A DNA stretch of 64,000 bases, taken from NCBI GenBank assembly GCA_946414435.1, contig CAMKOM010000011.1, positions 31,629 to 95,628 of the forward strand, written 5' to 3'. This document shows, in pieces, positions 38,480 to 47,955 of this stretch. The position numbers and the translations under genes were made by a program. Source of the stretch: an uncultured Bacteroidota bacterium (GTDB taxonomy: Bacteria; Bacteroidota; Bacteroidia; Bacteroidales; SZUA-534). The notes under the pieces are model-generated. The model was not told the DNA's origin, made no database searches, and saw only the letters and a list, made by a program, of their open reading frames with translations. Within the stretch, counting starts at the first letter, position 1. Each line of letters starts with the position of its first letter.

Positions 38480-39393
38480 ACTGGTTGCATAAATCGACAT
38501 ATCTGCTTGCAGTATTGTTTGTTACACTCATTGCTACAAGCACTGTGGCACAAGAGCTTGAAATCAGAATTCAAGTAAACCACTCACAGTTGCAAGGTGT
38601 GGACAATATAAAATACGAGAATATGCAAAAGGCGCTGAACGAGTTCGTTACCAATCAGATTTGGACTAACAACGTGTTCAAAACTGAGGAGCGCATCAAG
38701 TGCAATATGATGCTGAACATCACTAAAGAGGTGTACAGCGACGAGTTCCAGGGCACGCTGCAAGTGGTTTCGAGCCGCCCGGTTTACGGCACAGGCTACG
38801 ATAGCCCGATGCTCAATCTGCTCGACAAAAACATACAGTTTAAGTATGCCGACGGCGAGACGCTCACATTCAACGAGAACAGCCACGACGAGCTGACATC
38901 GCTTATCGCATACTATGTTTACATTATCATCGGGTTCGACTATGACTCGTTTGGCAAGATGGGCGGCACGCCTTATTTTGAGAAGGCGCAGAAGATTGTG
39001 AACAACGCACAGGGCTCGAACTATGCCGGATGGAAGTCGTTCGAGACCAACAAGCGTAACCGCTACTGGCTGGCCGAGAACCTGATGAACTCGGTGTATG
39101 CACCCATCCGTGAGTACAGCTACAAATACCACCGCCTGGGGCTCGACCTTATGGGTACGCGCCTTGCCGACGGCACCGCATCGATAGCTGAAGGAATGAA
39201 CGACCTGCTCAAGGTGCATCGCCAGAAATCGGGTTCTTACCTGATGTCGATTTTCTTCGACGCCAAAGCCGACGAGATTGTCAATATTTTCTCGAACTCG
39301 TCGGACCAGACACAGCAGAATAAGGTTTACAATTTCCTGAAGGAGATTGATGCCTCGAACCTGTCGAAATACGATAAAATCAAGAAAAAATAG
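38476..39393 (+). CDS. porD: DUF4835 / type IX secretion system protein PorD family
   Basis: ELEIRIQVNHSQLQGVDNIKYENMQKALNEFVTNQIWTNNVFKTEERIKCNMMLNITKE; follows coaBC as in other Bacteroidota. Confidence 0.8.
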   Translation: MNWLHKSTYLLAVLFVTLIATSTVAQELEIRIQVNHSQLQGVDNIKYENMQKALNEFVTNQIWTNNVFKTEERIKCNMMLNITKEVYSDEFQGTLQVVSSRPVYGTGYDSPMLNLLDKNIQFKYADGETLTFNENSHDELTSLIAYYVYIIIGFDYDSFGKMGGTPYFEKAQKIVNNAQGSNYAGWKSFETNKRNRYWLAENLMNSVYAPIREYSYKYHRLGLDLMGTRLADGTASIAEGMNDLLKVHRQKSGSYLMSIFFDAKADEIVNIFSNSSDQTQQNKVYNFLKEIDASNLSKYDKIKKK

Positions 39394-39398
39394 GCGCT

Positions 39399-40280
39399 AT
39401 GTGGATTGCCGACCGCTGGAAGGATTATAAGGTTATCGATTGCTCGGCCGGCGAGAAGCTTGAGCTGTGGGGCAAATACACGCTTGTCCGCCCCGACCCG
39501 CAGGTGATTTGGGACACACCCAAAACAGAAAAGGGCTGGACTCGAATGAACGGCCACTACCACCGAAGCAAGAGCGGCGGCGGTGAGTGGGAGTTTTTCA
39601 ACCTCCCCGACGAATGGACAATCCGCTATCCGTTAATCATTGGCAAAGAGTTGACTTTCAGATTGAAACCATTCAGTTTTAAGCATACGGGCGTTTTCCC
39701 GGAGCAGGCCGCCAACTGGGATTGGTTTTCGAGGCTGATTGCCGATGTCCGTCAGCACGGACGCGAGGTGACGGTGCTGAATCTGTTTGCCTATACAGGC
39801 GGTGCAACTGTGGCTGCAGCCGCTGCCGGAGCACGTGTTACGCACGTTGATGCGGCCAAAGGAATGGTGGCTTGGGCGCGTGAGAACGCCGCCACATCGG
39901 GGATGGCAGAGTCGCCTGTCCGCTGGATTGTGGATGACTGCGTGAAATTTGTTGAACGCGAGCTGCGCCGCGGCAACCGCTACGATGCTATTATAATGGA
40001 CCCGCCGTCGTATGGCCGCGGCCCGAAAGGCGAGATTTGGAAGATTGAAGACAATGTGTACCCGCTCATCAAACTATGTGCCAACTTGTTGAGCGATAAA
40101 CCGTTGTTCTTCCTTGTCAACTCATATACCACCGGTTTGCAGCCGGCAGTGCTCACCTATATGCTTAAATGCGCTTTGGCAAAATTCGGTGGAAAAGTCG
40201 AGTCAAGCGAAATTGGGTTGCCAGTATCTAACGGTTTGGTGCTACCTTGCGGCGCAAGCGGAAGGTGGTGCAAGGATTGA
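39399..40280 (+). CDS. Class I SAM-dependent methyltransferase (rRNA cytosine-methyltransferase-like)
   Basis: VTVLNLFAYTGGATVAAAAAGARVTHVDAAKGMVAWARENA; YDAIIMDPPSYGRGPKGEIWK. Confidence 0.85.
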   Translation: MWIADRWKDYKVIDCSAGEKLELWGKYTLVRPDPQVIWDTPKTEKGWTRMNGHYHRSKSGGGEWEFFNLPDEWTIRYPLIIGKELTFRLKPFSFKHTGVFPEQAANWDWFSRLIADVRQHGREVTVLNLFAYTGGATVAAAAAGARVTHVDAAKGMVAWARENAATSGMAESPVRWIVDDCVKFVERELRRGNRYDAIIMDPPSYGRGPKGEIWKIEDNVYPLIKLCANLLSDKPLFFLVNSYTTGLQPAVLTYMLKCALAKFGGKVESSEIGLPVSNGLVLPCGASGRWCKD

Positions 40281-40371
40281 AGATTTAGCGTTGGTGGTTG
40301 AAAGTTGAACGGGTTTAACAAGTTGAAAATAGTGGTTTTCTAGCATACCAACTCTCAATATTTAAACCTAT

Positions 40372-40423
40372 TAAACAGCGAAGCGATTCAACTTTAAACT
40401 AAACCCTCTAAACAGCGAAGCGA
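40372..40423. repeat. Short direct repeat TAAACAGCGAAGCGA, two copies
   Basis: TAAACAGCGAAGCGA at 40372-40386 and 40409-40423. Confidence 0.8.
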
Positions 40424-40445
40424 CTAAACTTCTACCCTTTCACTT

Positions 40446-41033
40446 TCAAATCACCCCTGCTTCAATCAGTTGAACAATCTCTTCAATATAAATATCTTCC
40501 ATTTCTGGGTCGTACTCGCTTTTCAGATTCTCGCCAAACAGTCGGGCAATGCCTTGCCAGAAAAAGGCTGAGAACGAGCCGCGGTATTCTTTCACGAGTT
40601 CGTAAGCGGTATTGTTTATCTCGCGGTCGACAAGTTTGAGCAGGATGCGACCTTGTGATATGGTGAGTGCTCGCAGGTCCTTCTCATATTTTTTAAACAT
40701 CTGCTTCTCGTATTCCTTAATGTAGCGTTCGCGTTCGCGTTTGCCTTCAACGCCAACAAGCTGCGAATTCATATTTGCAAGCTCGTCGCGGGCGGCCACT
40801 GCAAACGGATATGCCTTTTTCACATTCCGCACCAGTTTGTCGTAGCGTATCTGCTGTCGGCGCTTGGTGAATCGGCGCACTGTCACAGTCTTGATATTGA
40901 CATTGGGAATGGTGTCGCCATTATCGTTGATAAAAAACGGCAGCGCCACAGGCTCAGGTTTTCGCTCTTGGGCATTGGCAGAAACCATGGCCGTCAAAAT
41001 CAATATGCATAATATGGTATGTCTCAAAATCAT
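40446..41033 (-). CDS. DUF4294 domain protein, secreted
   Basis: Signal peptide MILRHTILCILILTAMVSANA; RRQQIRYDKLVRNVKKAYPFAVAARDELANMN...SQGRILLKLVDREINNTAYELVKEYRGSFSAFFWQGIARLFG. Confidence 0.75.
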   Translation of the reverse strand: MILRHTILCILILTAMVSANAQERKPEPVALPFFINDNGDTIPNVNIKTVTVRRFTKRRQQIRYDKLVRNVKKAYPFAVAARDELANMNSQLVGVEGKRERERYIKEYEKQMFKKYEKDLRALTISQGRILLKLVDREINNTAYELVKEYRGSFSAFFWQGIARLFGENLKSEYDPEMEDIYIEEIVQLIEAGVI

Positions 41034-41163
41034 AACTATAAAGGTAATAGCATTTATAGTTCCCAAATCAAAAAAAATCAATTCATTGCACCAAATACGA
41101 TTACACCTTATTATATTCGCACGCTTTTTTTGCAATTATTAAACGTTTAATAAATAAAAAACT

Positions 41164-42144
41164 ATGAATTTCAAAAATCTTTTTTTTGCAGGGGCACTTG
41201 CAACATCAATTGCCGCTTGTGGCTCATCTTACAAATCTCAAACTAAAATCATAACAAAAGCCGACTCTGTGGCTTATTTGATGGGAGCAATCGATGGTAG
41301 TCGGCAAAAAGCCACATTCGAGCATTTCGGACTTGACACACTGCTTGATTATGACGCTTATTTTGAAGCATTATATAATGCCAGCAAACAGAACCCGCTG
41401 AAATACGAGCTTGATTCGGCAGCCAATGTGCTGTTGTCGAAATTTACAAACATTATTCAATTGCAGACTCAAAAAGTTCAGACAGATACAACCGGAAATG
41501 TGCGGCCAATTAGTTTTCCAAAGTCGCAAATCGATTCTGTGAGCTATTTGCTTGGCGTGGCTGACGGGCAAAACCTTGGCGAAGGTTACAGCCGTTCGGG
41601 ACTTGACACTGTTGGCGTCGCTTTCAATTTCTATTATGAAGGGTTCCGTGAAGCCAATCAAGAGTCTAAAACTCGCATCAATACAGAAAAATACGGAAAT
41701 ATGATTACGGATTTTTTTGCTGAGATCCGAGAAAAAGAACTGATGGATAAATTTGGTGACAATAAACGTGAAGGCGAAGAATTCTTGGCAAAAAACCAGG
41801 CAAACAGCGATGTCATTACAACCGAATCAGGATTGCAATACACTATTCTTAAAGAAGGCAATGGCCCGAAACCGACTATCAGTAATATGGTTAAGGTTCA
41901 TTATACTGGCACTCTGCTCGACGGCACAGTTTTCGACAGCAGTGTTGAACGTGGTGAACCGGCTGTGTTCGGAGTTGGCCAAGTTATTCCGGGCTGGGTT
42001 GAAGCTTTGCAGTTGATGTCTGTCGGTTCGAAATGGAAACTCTTTATTCCTCAGGAACTTGCATACGGAGAGAATGGTGCAGGCCAAATCAAACCGTTTA
42101 GCGTGCTGATATTCGAGGTCGAACTGCTTGGTATTGAGAAATAA
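41164..42144 (+). CDS. FKBP-type peptidyl-prolyl cis-trans isomerase with FkpA/Mip-like N-terminal domain
   Basis: Lipobox [81 protein letters not shown]. Confidence 0.9.
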   Translation: MNFKNLFFAGALATSIAACGSSYKSQTKIITKADSVAYLMGAIDGSRQKATFEHFGLDTLLDYDAYFEALYNASKQNPLKYELDSAANVLLSKFTNIIQLQTQKVQTDTTGNVRPISFPKSQIDSVSYLLGVADGQNLGEGYSRSGLDTVGVAFNFYYEGFREANQESKTRINTEKYGNMITDFFAEIREKELMDKFGDNKREGEEFLAKNQANSDVITTESGLQYTILKEGNGPKPTISNMVKVHYTGTLLDGTVFDSSVERGEPAVFGVGQVIPGWVEALQLMSVGSKWKLFIPQELAYGENGAGQIKPFSVLIFEVELLGIEK

Positions 42145-42168
42145 CAAATTGTCAATCTGCTTTTTGCG

Positions 42169-42966
42169 ATGATTTTCGACGGAAAGACATTCTGGATAAC
42201 CGGCGCATCGTCGGGGATTGGCGAAGGCGTGGCCTACGAGTTGGCCAAGCATCGTACCCGGTTGATTTTGTCGGGACGGAACGAAGAAGCTCTTGCCCGT
42301 GTTGCTGACCGTTGCCAGACACTTGGCGCCGCCACGCGTATCGAAGCCTTCGACTTGACCGATTACGAGCGTATGCAGGCTGCCGTTGACAGCGTGCTTG
42401 CCGACGGCGTCAAAATCGATGGTCTGATGAACTTTGGCGGTATCAGCCAACGGTCACTTGCCGTGGAAACGCCTGTCGAAATTGACCGTAAAGTAATGGA
42501 AATCAACTTTTTCGGCACCATAGCCATAACCAAGGCGCTTCTGCCGCATATGATTGCAAACGGTGGTGGCCTGATTGTGGTAACTTCAAGTGTTGTAGGT
42601 AAATACGGCATTACTTTCCGCTCAGCTTACTCAGCTTCGAAGCACGCACTGCACGGCTTCTTTGAGAGCTTGCGCGCTGAAACTGCCGGGAAGAACATCC
42701 AAATCACCATTCTTGAGCCTGGGCGCATCGCAACCAACGTGTCGCTGAACGCCATCACAAAAACAGGTGAGAAATACGGCATTATGGACAAGGGCCAGGC
42801 GGCAGGAATGTCGGCCGAACAATCGGCGCGGATTATTCTGCGAGCTGTTCGTCGGGGGAAAAAGGAAGTCCTTTATGGTGGCAAAGCAACATTGCTAGTT
42901 CACATCCGCAAATGGTTGCCGGGGCTGTTCTATTTTCTGGCATCAAGAGTTGATTCAACAAAATAA
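42169..42966 (+). CDS. Short-chain dehydrogenase/reductase
   Basis: FWITGASSGIGEGVAYELAKH; SSVVGKYGITFRSAYSASKHALHGFFESLRAE. Confidence 0.9.
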   Translation: MIFDGKTFWITGASSGIGEGVAYELAKHRTRLILSGRNEEALARVADRCQTLGAATRIEAFDLTDYERMQAAVDSVLADGVKIDGLMNFGGISQRSLAVETPVEIDRKVMEINFFGTIAITKALLPHMIANGGGLIVVTSSVVGKYGITFRSAYSASKHALHGFFESLRAETAGKNIQITILEPGRIATNVSLNAITKTGEKYGIMDKGQAAGMSAEQSARIILRAVRRGKKEVLYGGKATLLVHIRKWLPGLFYFLASRVDSTK

Positions 42967-43033
42967 TTAAGGCAAAAGGCATAAGTAGGGACGTCATTAT
43001 CCTAATCAAAAATCAGAAATCAAAAATAAAGAT

Positions 43034-44101
43034 ATGGCACATCAAATTAACGGTATTCAGCAGATGGGCGTCGGTGTTCCGAACGTTCTGGAAGGCTGGG
43101 AATGGTACAACAAGAATTTCGGAATGGACGTGAAGGTGTTCGATGAAGCCGCTGTGGCAAAGTTGATGTTGCCGCACACCGGCGGTCAGACACGCGAGCG
43201 CCGCGCGATTTTTGCCCTGAATATGCAGGGCGGCGGCGGTTTCGAGATTTGGCAGCACACTGGCAAAACGCCAGAGATGCCAAAATTCGAAATCCAAATT
43301 GGCGACCTTGGCGTCTGCATTGCGAAAATGAAGACTGCCGACATTCACAAAGCATACAACACCTTCAGCAGCAAAGGCTTGGACCTTCTGACATCGATTG
43401 AAAAGGACCCTGCCGGAACCGAGCACTTCTATATGAAGGACCTGTACGGCAACCTTTGGGAATTTGTGCAGGAATCATCGATTTTCACAAGTACCAAAGC
43501 AGTGAATGGCGGCGTTTTCGGTGGTGTTGTAGGTGTTAAGAACATCGACGAAAGTCTGCCCGTTTACCGCGACATTCTGGGCTACGATAAAGTTGTTTAC
43601 GACCAGGAAGACGTGTTTGCCGACTGGGGCGGTGTTCCGGGCAGCGGCAACCGCTACCGCCGTATGCTACTTGCACAGACGAGCGAAGGCCACGGAGCTT
43701 TCTCGCCAGTGTTTGGCAAGTCGCAGATTGAGCTTGTTCAAGTGCTCGACCGCGAACCGAAGGGCATCTTCGACGGCCGCATCTGGGGCGATCCGGGCTA
43801 CATTCAAATCTGCTACGACATTGCCAATATGGACGACCTTCGCGAGTTTGTCAAATCGAAAGGCTTCCCGTTCACCGTTGACAGCACTCGTGCCGGCGAC
43901 ACCTTCGATATGGGTGAAGCCGCTGGTAGTTTCGCATACATTCAAGCACCCGAAGGCACGCTCATCGAGTTTGTCGAGACTCACAAAGTGCCAATTGTCA
44001 AAAAGTTGGGCTTGGTTATCGACCTTCACAAACGCGGTATGGACAAGCCGCTTCCGCGATGGCTGCTGAAAGCGTTTGCGCTGAAGAGAGTTAAAATGTG
44101 A
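43034..44101 (+). CDS. VOC family (glyoxalase/dioxygenase-like) protein, two VOC modules
   Basis: INGIQQMGVGVPNVLEGWEWYNKNFGMDVKVFDE; GTEHFYMKDLYGNLWEFVQE; GVVGVKNIDESLPVYRDILGYDKVVYD. Confidence 0.8.
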   Translation: MAHQINGIQQMGVGVPNVLEGWEWYNKNFGMDVKVFDEAAVAKLMLPHTGGQTRERRAIFALNMQGGGGFEIWQHTGKTPEMPKFEIQIGDLGVCIAKMKTADIHKAYNTFSSKGLDLLTSIEKDPAGTEHFYMKDLYGNLWEFVQESSIFTSTKAVNGGVFGGVVGVKNIDESLPVYRDILGYDKVVYDQEDVFADWGGVPGSGNRYRRMLLAQTSEGHGAFSPVFGKSQIELVQVLDREPKGIFDGRIWGDPGYIQICYDIANMDDLREFVKSKGFPFTVDSTRAGDTFDMGEAAGSFAYIQAPEGTLIEFVETHKVPIVKKLGLVIDLHKRGMDKPLPRWLLKAFALKRVKM

Positions 44102-44132
44102 ACAAAACGTTCAGAATAGCAATAACCAAATA

Positions 44133-44172
44133 AAAAACGCAGATTACCCATAACGGTATCTGCGTTTTTTCA
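44133..44172. terminator. Bidirectional terminator between convergent genes
   Basis: aaaaaaCGCAGATtACCcataacGGTATCTGCGtttttt. Confidence 0.8.
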
Positions 44173-44193
44173 TTTATTCAATTCTTCAATCTA

Positions 44194-46137
44194 TCATTCA
44201 ATCACCACCACAAAGCCGCCATTTGGCTTCATTGTTACTTCAAACGCTTTCAAATCAACGTTTTCGGCAATAGAATGAGCCATCTGCCATTTGTTGTCGG
44301 TGTCGGTGAAGATTTCGGCCTTATCGGCTGAGCCAATGGCGCTCAAATCGAGCGTCAGACGGCGGGCGGCCTTCTCTCCATTGATTCCCGCCACATACCA
44401 TTTACTGCCTGAGCGGCGTGCGGCAACAAAATACTGGCCAGGATAGCCGTCGATAAACAGGCTCTGGTCCCAAGTGGTGGGAAAATCCTGCAAAAGGCTG
44501 ACCACATAATCGGGTTGCGCGGCCATTCCATCGTCGGTTTCGGCAAAATGCTGGACGCCTGACAGAAACAGCACTGGCAATGCCAACTCGAAAGCGTTTG
44601 TGGTGGCGCGCTCAATGCCTGGTATCGCCGCAAGGCTCATCGGGGTGAAATCCATCGGGTCGAAGACGTTGCGCGTGAAGAGCCAGCAGCACGACTGCGT
44701 TGGAATCATATCCTGATATTCCTGCGTAAATGTCGAGTACTCAAAGCCTTTCACCGCCTCCATCGTGACCAGATTCGGATAGGTTCGCTGCCAACCGCGT
44801 GGAAGGGTTGCGCCGTGGCAGTTGACCATCAGGTGGTGGGCCGCCGCATCGGCGAAAATATCGGCATAATATTGCATAACTGGCTGTCCGTCACCAGCAA
44901 AGAAATCGACTTTGATACCCTTTACGCCCATCTGCTCCAAGCGGCTGAACTCCTGCTCGCGCATCTCGTGAGTGAGCAGGCGGCTTTTGGGCGTGTATTC
45001 GGTTGTGTTCCAAGCGCCCGACGAGTTGTACCACAGAATCAGCCCCATGCCTTTCGTAGCGGCGTATTGAGCCAGTTCTGCAATGCGGTCGTAGCCGATT
45101 GTGCGGTCCCAGTTCACGTCAACCAGGCAGTACTCCCAGCGCATTCGGGCGGCGTAATCGACAAAGCGCTTCTGCACGTCGTACACCACCGACTCGTCTT
45201 TCAGTTTGGCCCAACTCCACGACGCGTGTCCTGGCTTCACCCACGAGTAGTCACCATCGACGGCGGGCGCCGCCAAATCGGTGCCAATGGTCGATTCCAC
45301 AATGCCTTTCAGGTTGCTGGAAACCGACACCGTGCGCCACGGCGACTGCCACGGGAATGTCAGCCGCGGCCGAATGTCCTGCGTTGCCGTGTCGATAACC
45401 TCCTGCGGCATCGGGAAGCGGACTTTGTATTCGGGCGTTCCCGCGATTTCGGTCAGGCGCGTGCCACAGTATTGCGTTGTCAGGCCCGTTTCAGAAACCA
45501 GCACCCAAGCGCCATTGCTTTGAAACAGAGCGGGATAAACCCATCCCGACGGCCACGGGCACGGCGTCCCGACAGGCACATTCTGCGTGTAATTCTCCTC
45601 GTACGAAGGATTGGTGCCGCACCAGCCCGTTTTTGCAATGGCCATTATCTGCAGCCAGGCACGAGCGCTATCGGCAAAGCAAAAACCGCTAAACTCATCA
45701 TTCACAATGTTTTGGCCGCCTTTCAGCGAGTTAATCTGATAGCGGAAGGCGAAACCATCGTCCGACACGCGGAACGCAATGCCAAGTGTATCGCCCGACT
45801 GCGCCAACAAGTTGAAAATCTTTTCGTTGGCGCAATAGTGATAATCGGTCTGCTTGCCAGTTTTGAGCGAATATCTATCTTCAACGCCCGCGCTAACGGT
45901 CGAAATCAGGCGGAACCCGTCCTTAAGATTGCAGCCCTCAACATCGAGTCCCAACGCCGAGCAGCCAATAACCGTCTGGCCGTCAAGTTGCGCCGAGTAG
46001 CGCGGCTCGCCATTCGCCGAAAGGCTGAAACTGACTTTTATGCGGCCATCGGGCGAAGCCACCTCGGTATCGGCTTTTGTGCAGCCCGCAAGAATTATCG
46101 CGGCAGCGGCCACAATGCTTAATATTCTCATATTCAA
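44194..46137 (-). CDS. Glycoside hydrolase family 97
   Basis: SPDGRIKVSFSL; GHASWSWAKLKDESVVYDVQKRFVDYAARMRWEYCLVDVNWD; GVKGIKVDFFAGDGQPVMQYYADIFADAAAHHLMVNCHGATLPRGWQRTYPNLVTMEAVKG; lipobox IILAGCTK. Confidence 0.9.
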   Translation of the reverse strand: MNMRILSIVAAAAIILAGCTKADTEVASPDGRIKVSFSLSANGEPRYSAQLDGQTVIGCSALGLDVEGCNLKDGFRLISTVSAGVEDRYSLKTGKQTDYHYCANEKIFNLLAQSGDTLGIAFRVSDDGFAFRYQINSLKGGQNIVNDEFSGFCFADSARAWLQIMAIAKTGWCGTNPSYEENYTQNVPVGTPCPWPSGWVYPALFQSNGAWVLVSETGLTTQYCGTRLTEIAGTPEYKVRFPMPQEVIDTATQDIRPRLTFPWQSPWRTVSVSSNLKGIVESTIGTDLAAPAVDGDYSWVKPGHASWSWAKLKDESVVYDVQKRFVDYAARMRWEYCLVDVNWDRTIGYDRIAELAQYAATKGMGLILWYNSSGAWNTTEYTPKSRLLTHEMREQEFSRLEQMGVKGIKVDFFAGDGQPVMQYYADIFADAAAHHLMVNCHGATLPRGWQRTYPNLVTMEAVKGFEYSTFTQEYQDMIPTQSCCWLFTRNVFDPMDFTPMSLAAIPGIERATTNAFELALPVLFLSGVQHFAETDDGMAAQPDYVVSLLQDFPTTWDQSLFIDGYPGQYFVAARRSGSKWYVAGINGEKAARRLTLDLSAIGSADKAEIFTDTDNKWQMAHSIAENVDLKAFEVTMKPNGGFVVVIE

Positions 46138-47679
46138 TTATTTCGAAAGTTGAATTTTAATCACAGACATTGCAGGCATATCAACTTTTAGCACGCCTTT
46201 GGCTGGTTTCTTAACATCGAACGGCTTGAGCGTAATTTTTTCGGCTTGACCAAAATCGTTGTAATCGTTCATTTTGCTTGCCGTTACAATCTCACCTTTA
46301 AGCGTTTTTGCAGCCAACTGACCAATCTCAACATCAACACTCTCGCCCTTGTTCGGGTTCAGATTGACGAGCGTGAGCGTCACCACGCCGTCTTTTTCGG
46401 AAGCCGAAGCGCAAATTGTTTTGGTCGATTTACCTTCGAAAGTGTACTTATTGCTCTGAACGTCAGTCGGTATCAGCTTCGCGCCCTGGTGGTCGGCATA
46501 CATTTTGAAAACGTAGTATGTCGGTGTGAGCACCATCTGCTCGTCCTTTGTCAGGATAACCGCCTGCAAAACATTGACCATCTGCGCGATATTGGCCATC
46601 TGCACGCGCTCGGCGTGGTTGTTGAAAATGTTCAGGCCCATACCAGCCACAATGGCGTCGCGCATTGTGTTCTGCTGGAAAAGGAAGCCAGGATTGGTGC
46701 CAGGCTCAACGTCGTACCAGCAGCCCCACTCGTCGAAAATCACGCCCACCTCGTTGTTCGGGTCGTACTTCTGCATAATGCCAATGTGAAGGTCGAGCAG
46801 GCTGTCCATCGCCCACGCCTCACTCACGGTCGAGTACCACAAATCTTCTTTGAAATCGGTGGCCGAGCCCTTTGAACCTGTCCAGGTATTGATTGGCAGA
46901 GTGTATTTGTGCAGCGACAAACCTTGTGTGATACTGTGTTGTTTTTCAGTCTTTTTCATCAGCACCTCGGTCCAGTTGGGGTCGTCGGCAGTGGCACCGC
47001 AGGCAATGCGATAAGGCGCGCCACCGCAGAAGGTTGCAAAACGGCGGTAAAGGTCGGCGTAGTATTCAGGTTCCATATTGCCGCCGCAGCCCCAGTTCTC
47101 GTTACCAATGCCGAAATATTTCACGTTCCACGGGTCCTCGCGGCCGTTCTGCTTGCGCAGTTGCGTCATCGGGCTCTCATTGGCCGAAGTTATGTACTCA
47201 ACCCATTCGGCGGCCTCGCGCACATCGCCCGAGCCCACGTTCAGGTTCACGTAAGCATCGCAGCCGAGCAATTCGCAGAAGTCGAGAAACTCGTGCGTAC
47301 CGAAACTGTTGTCCTCGGTCACGCCGCCCCAGTTGGTGTTGATAATCGACGGGCGTTTCTCCTTCGGGCCAATGCCGTCCTTCCAGTGATAGGTGTCGGC
47401 AAAGCAACCGCCTGGCCAGCGCAGCACAGGGATTTTCAACGCTTTGAGCGCGTCAACCACGTCGTTGCGGTAACCATTGGTGTTGGGAATCTTCGAGTCG
47501 GCACCCACATAAATGCCACCATAAATGCAGTGTCCCAGGTGTTCGGCGAAGTGTCCGTAAATGTCTTTGCTAATGGTTTGTTTGGCGTTTTCGGGGTGCA
47601 GAACGATTTTGTTCTGGGCCGATACAGCAACAGCCACTGCCATTGCGCCCACTGTTGAAATTAGTCTTAAGTGTTTCAT
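46138..47679 (-). CDS. Alpha-N-arabinofuranosidase, GH51
   Basis: ISKDIYGHFAEHLGHCIYGGIYVG; VLRWPGGCFADTYHWKDGIGPKEKRP; VKYFGIGNENWGCGGNM; GVIFDEWGCWYDVEPGTNPGFLFQQNTMRDA. Confidence 0.92.
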   Translation of the reverse strand: MKHLRLISTVGAMAVAVAVSAQNKIVLHPENAKQTISKDIYGHFAEHLGHCIYGGIYVGADSKIPNTNGYRNDVVDALKALKIPVLRWPGGCFADTYHWKDGIGPKEKRPSIINTNWGGVTEDNSFGTHEFLDFCELLGCDAYVNLNVGSGDVREAAEWVEYITSANESPMTQLRKQNGREDPWNVKYFGIGNENWGCGGNMEPEYYADLYRRFATFCGGAPYRIACGATADDPNWTEVLMKKTEKQHSITQGLSLHKYTLPINTWTGSKGSATDFKEDLWYSTVSEAWAMDSLLDLHIGIMQKYDPNNEVGVIFDEWGCWYDVEPGTNPGFLFQQNTMRDAIVAGMGLNIFNNHAERVQMANIAQMVNVLQAVILTKDEQMVLTPTYYVFKMYADHQGAKLIPTDVQSNKYTFEGKSTKTICASASEKDGVVTLTLVNLNPNKGESVDVEIGQLAAKTLKGEIVTASKMNDYNDFGQAEKITLKPFDVKKPAKGVLKVDMPAMSVIKIQLSK

Positions 47680-47924
47680 TTTAAATGTTATTTGTGATAT
47701 TAATTATGTTTTCTTGATTTTCAAAATTACAATAATTCGGACACAAGAGATTGGTGGTTTGAAAAAAGTTGTGTGGAACAGTAAATGAAAAACTTCCACA
47801 TTGTCATTTTTTGAGGCATAAAACACAAGACCTTCACAGTCCTCAATGGTTGTTGCTGAATTAGGAATGGTTACCGAGCACAAAATTTTACTTCTATATC
47901 TATGATAATCAGTGCTATCTGTGT

Positions 47925-47942
47925 TCCCGATAAATATCGGGA
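47925..47942. repeat. Palindromic element TCCCGATA-AA-TATCGGGA
   Basis: Inverted repeat; relative at 56135-56152. Confidence 0.8.
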
Positions 47943-47955
47943 CAGTGCGAAAAAC

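Noticed and set aside
44815-46122. 435-aa plus-strand ORF
   Set aside because: Antisense shadow of the well-supported GH97 gene.
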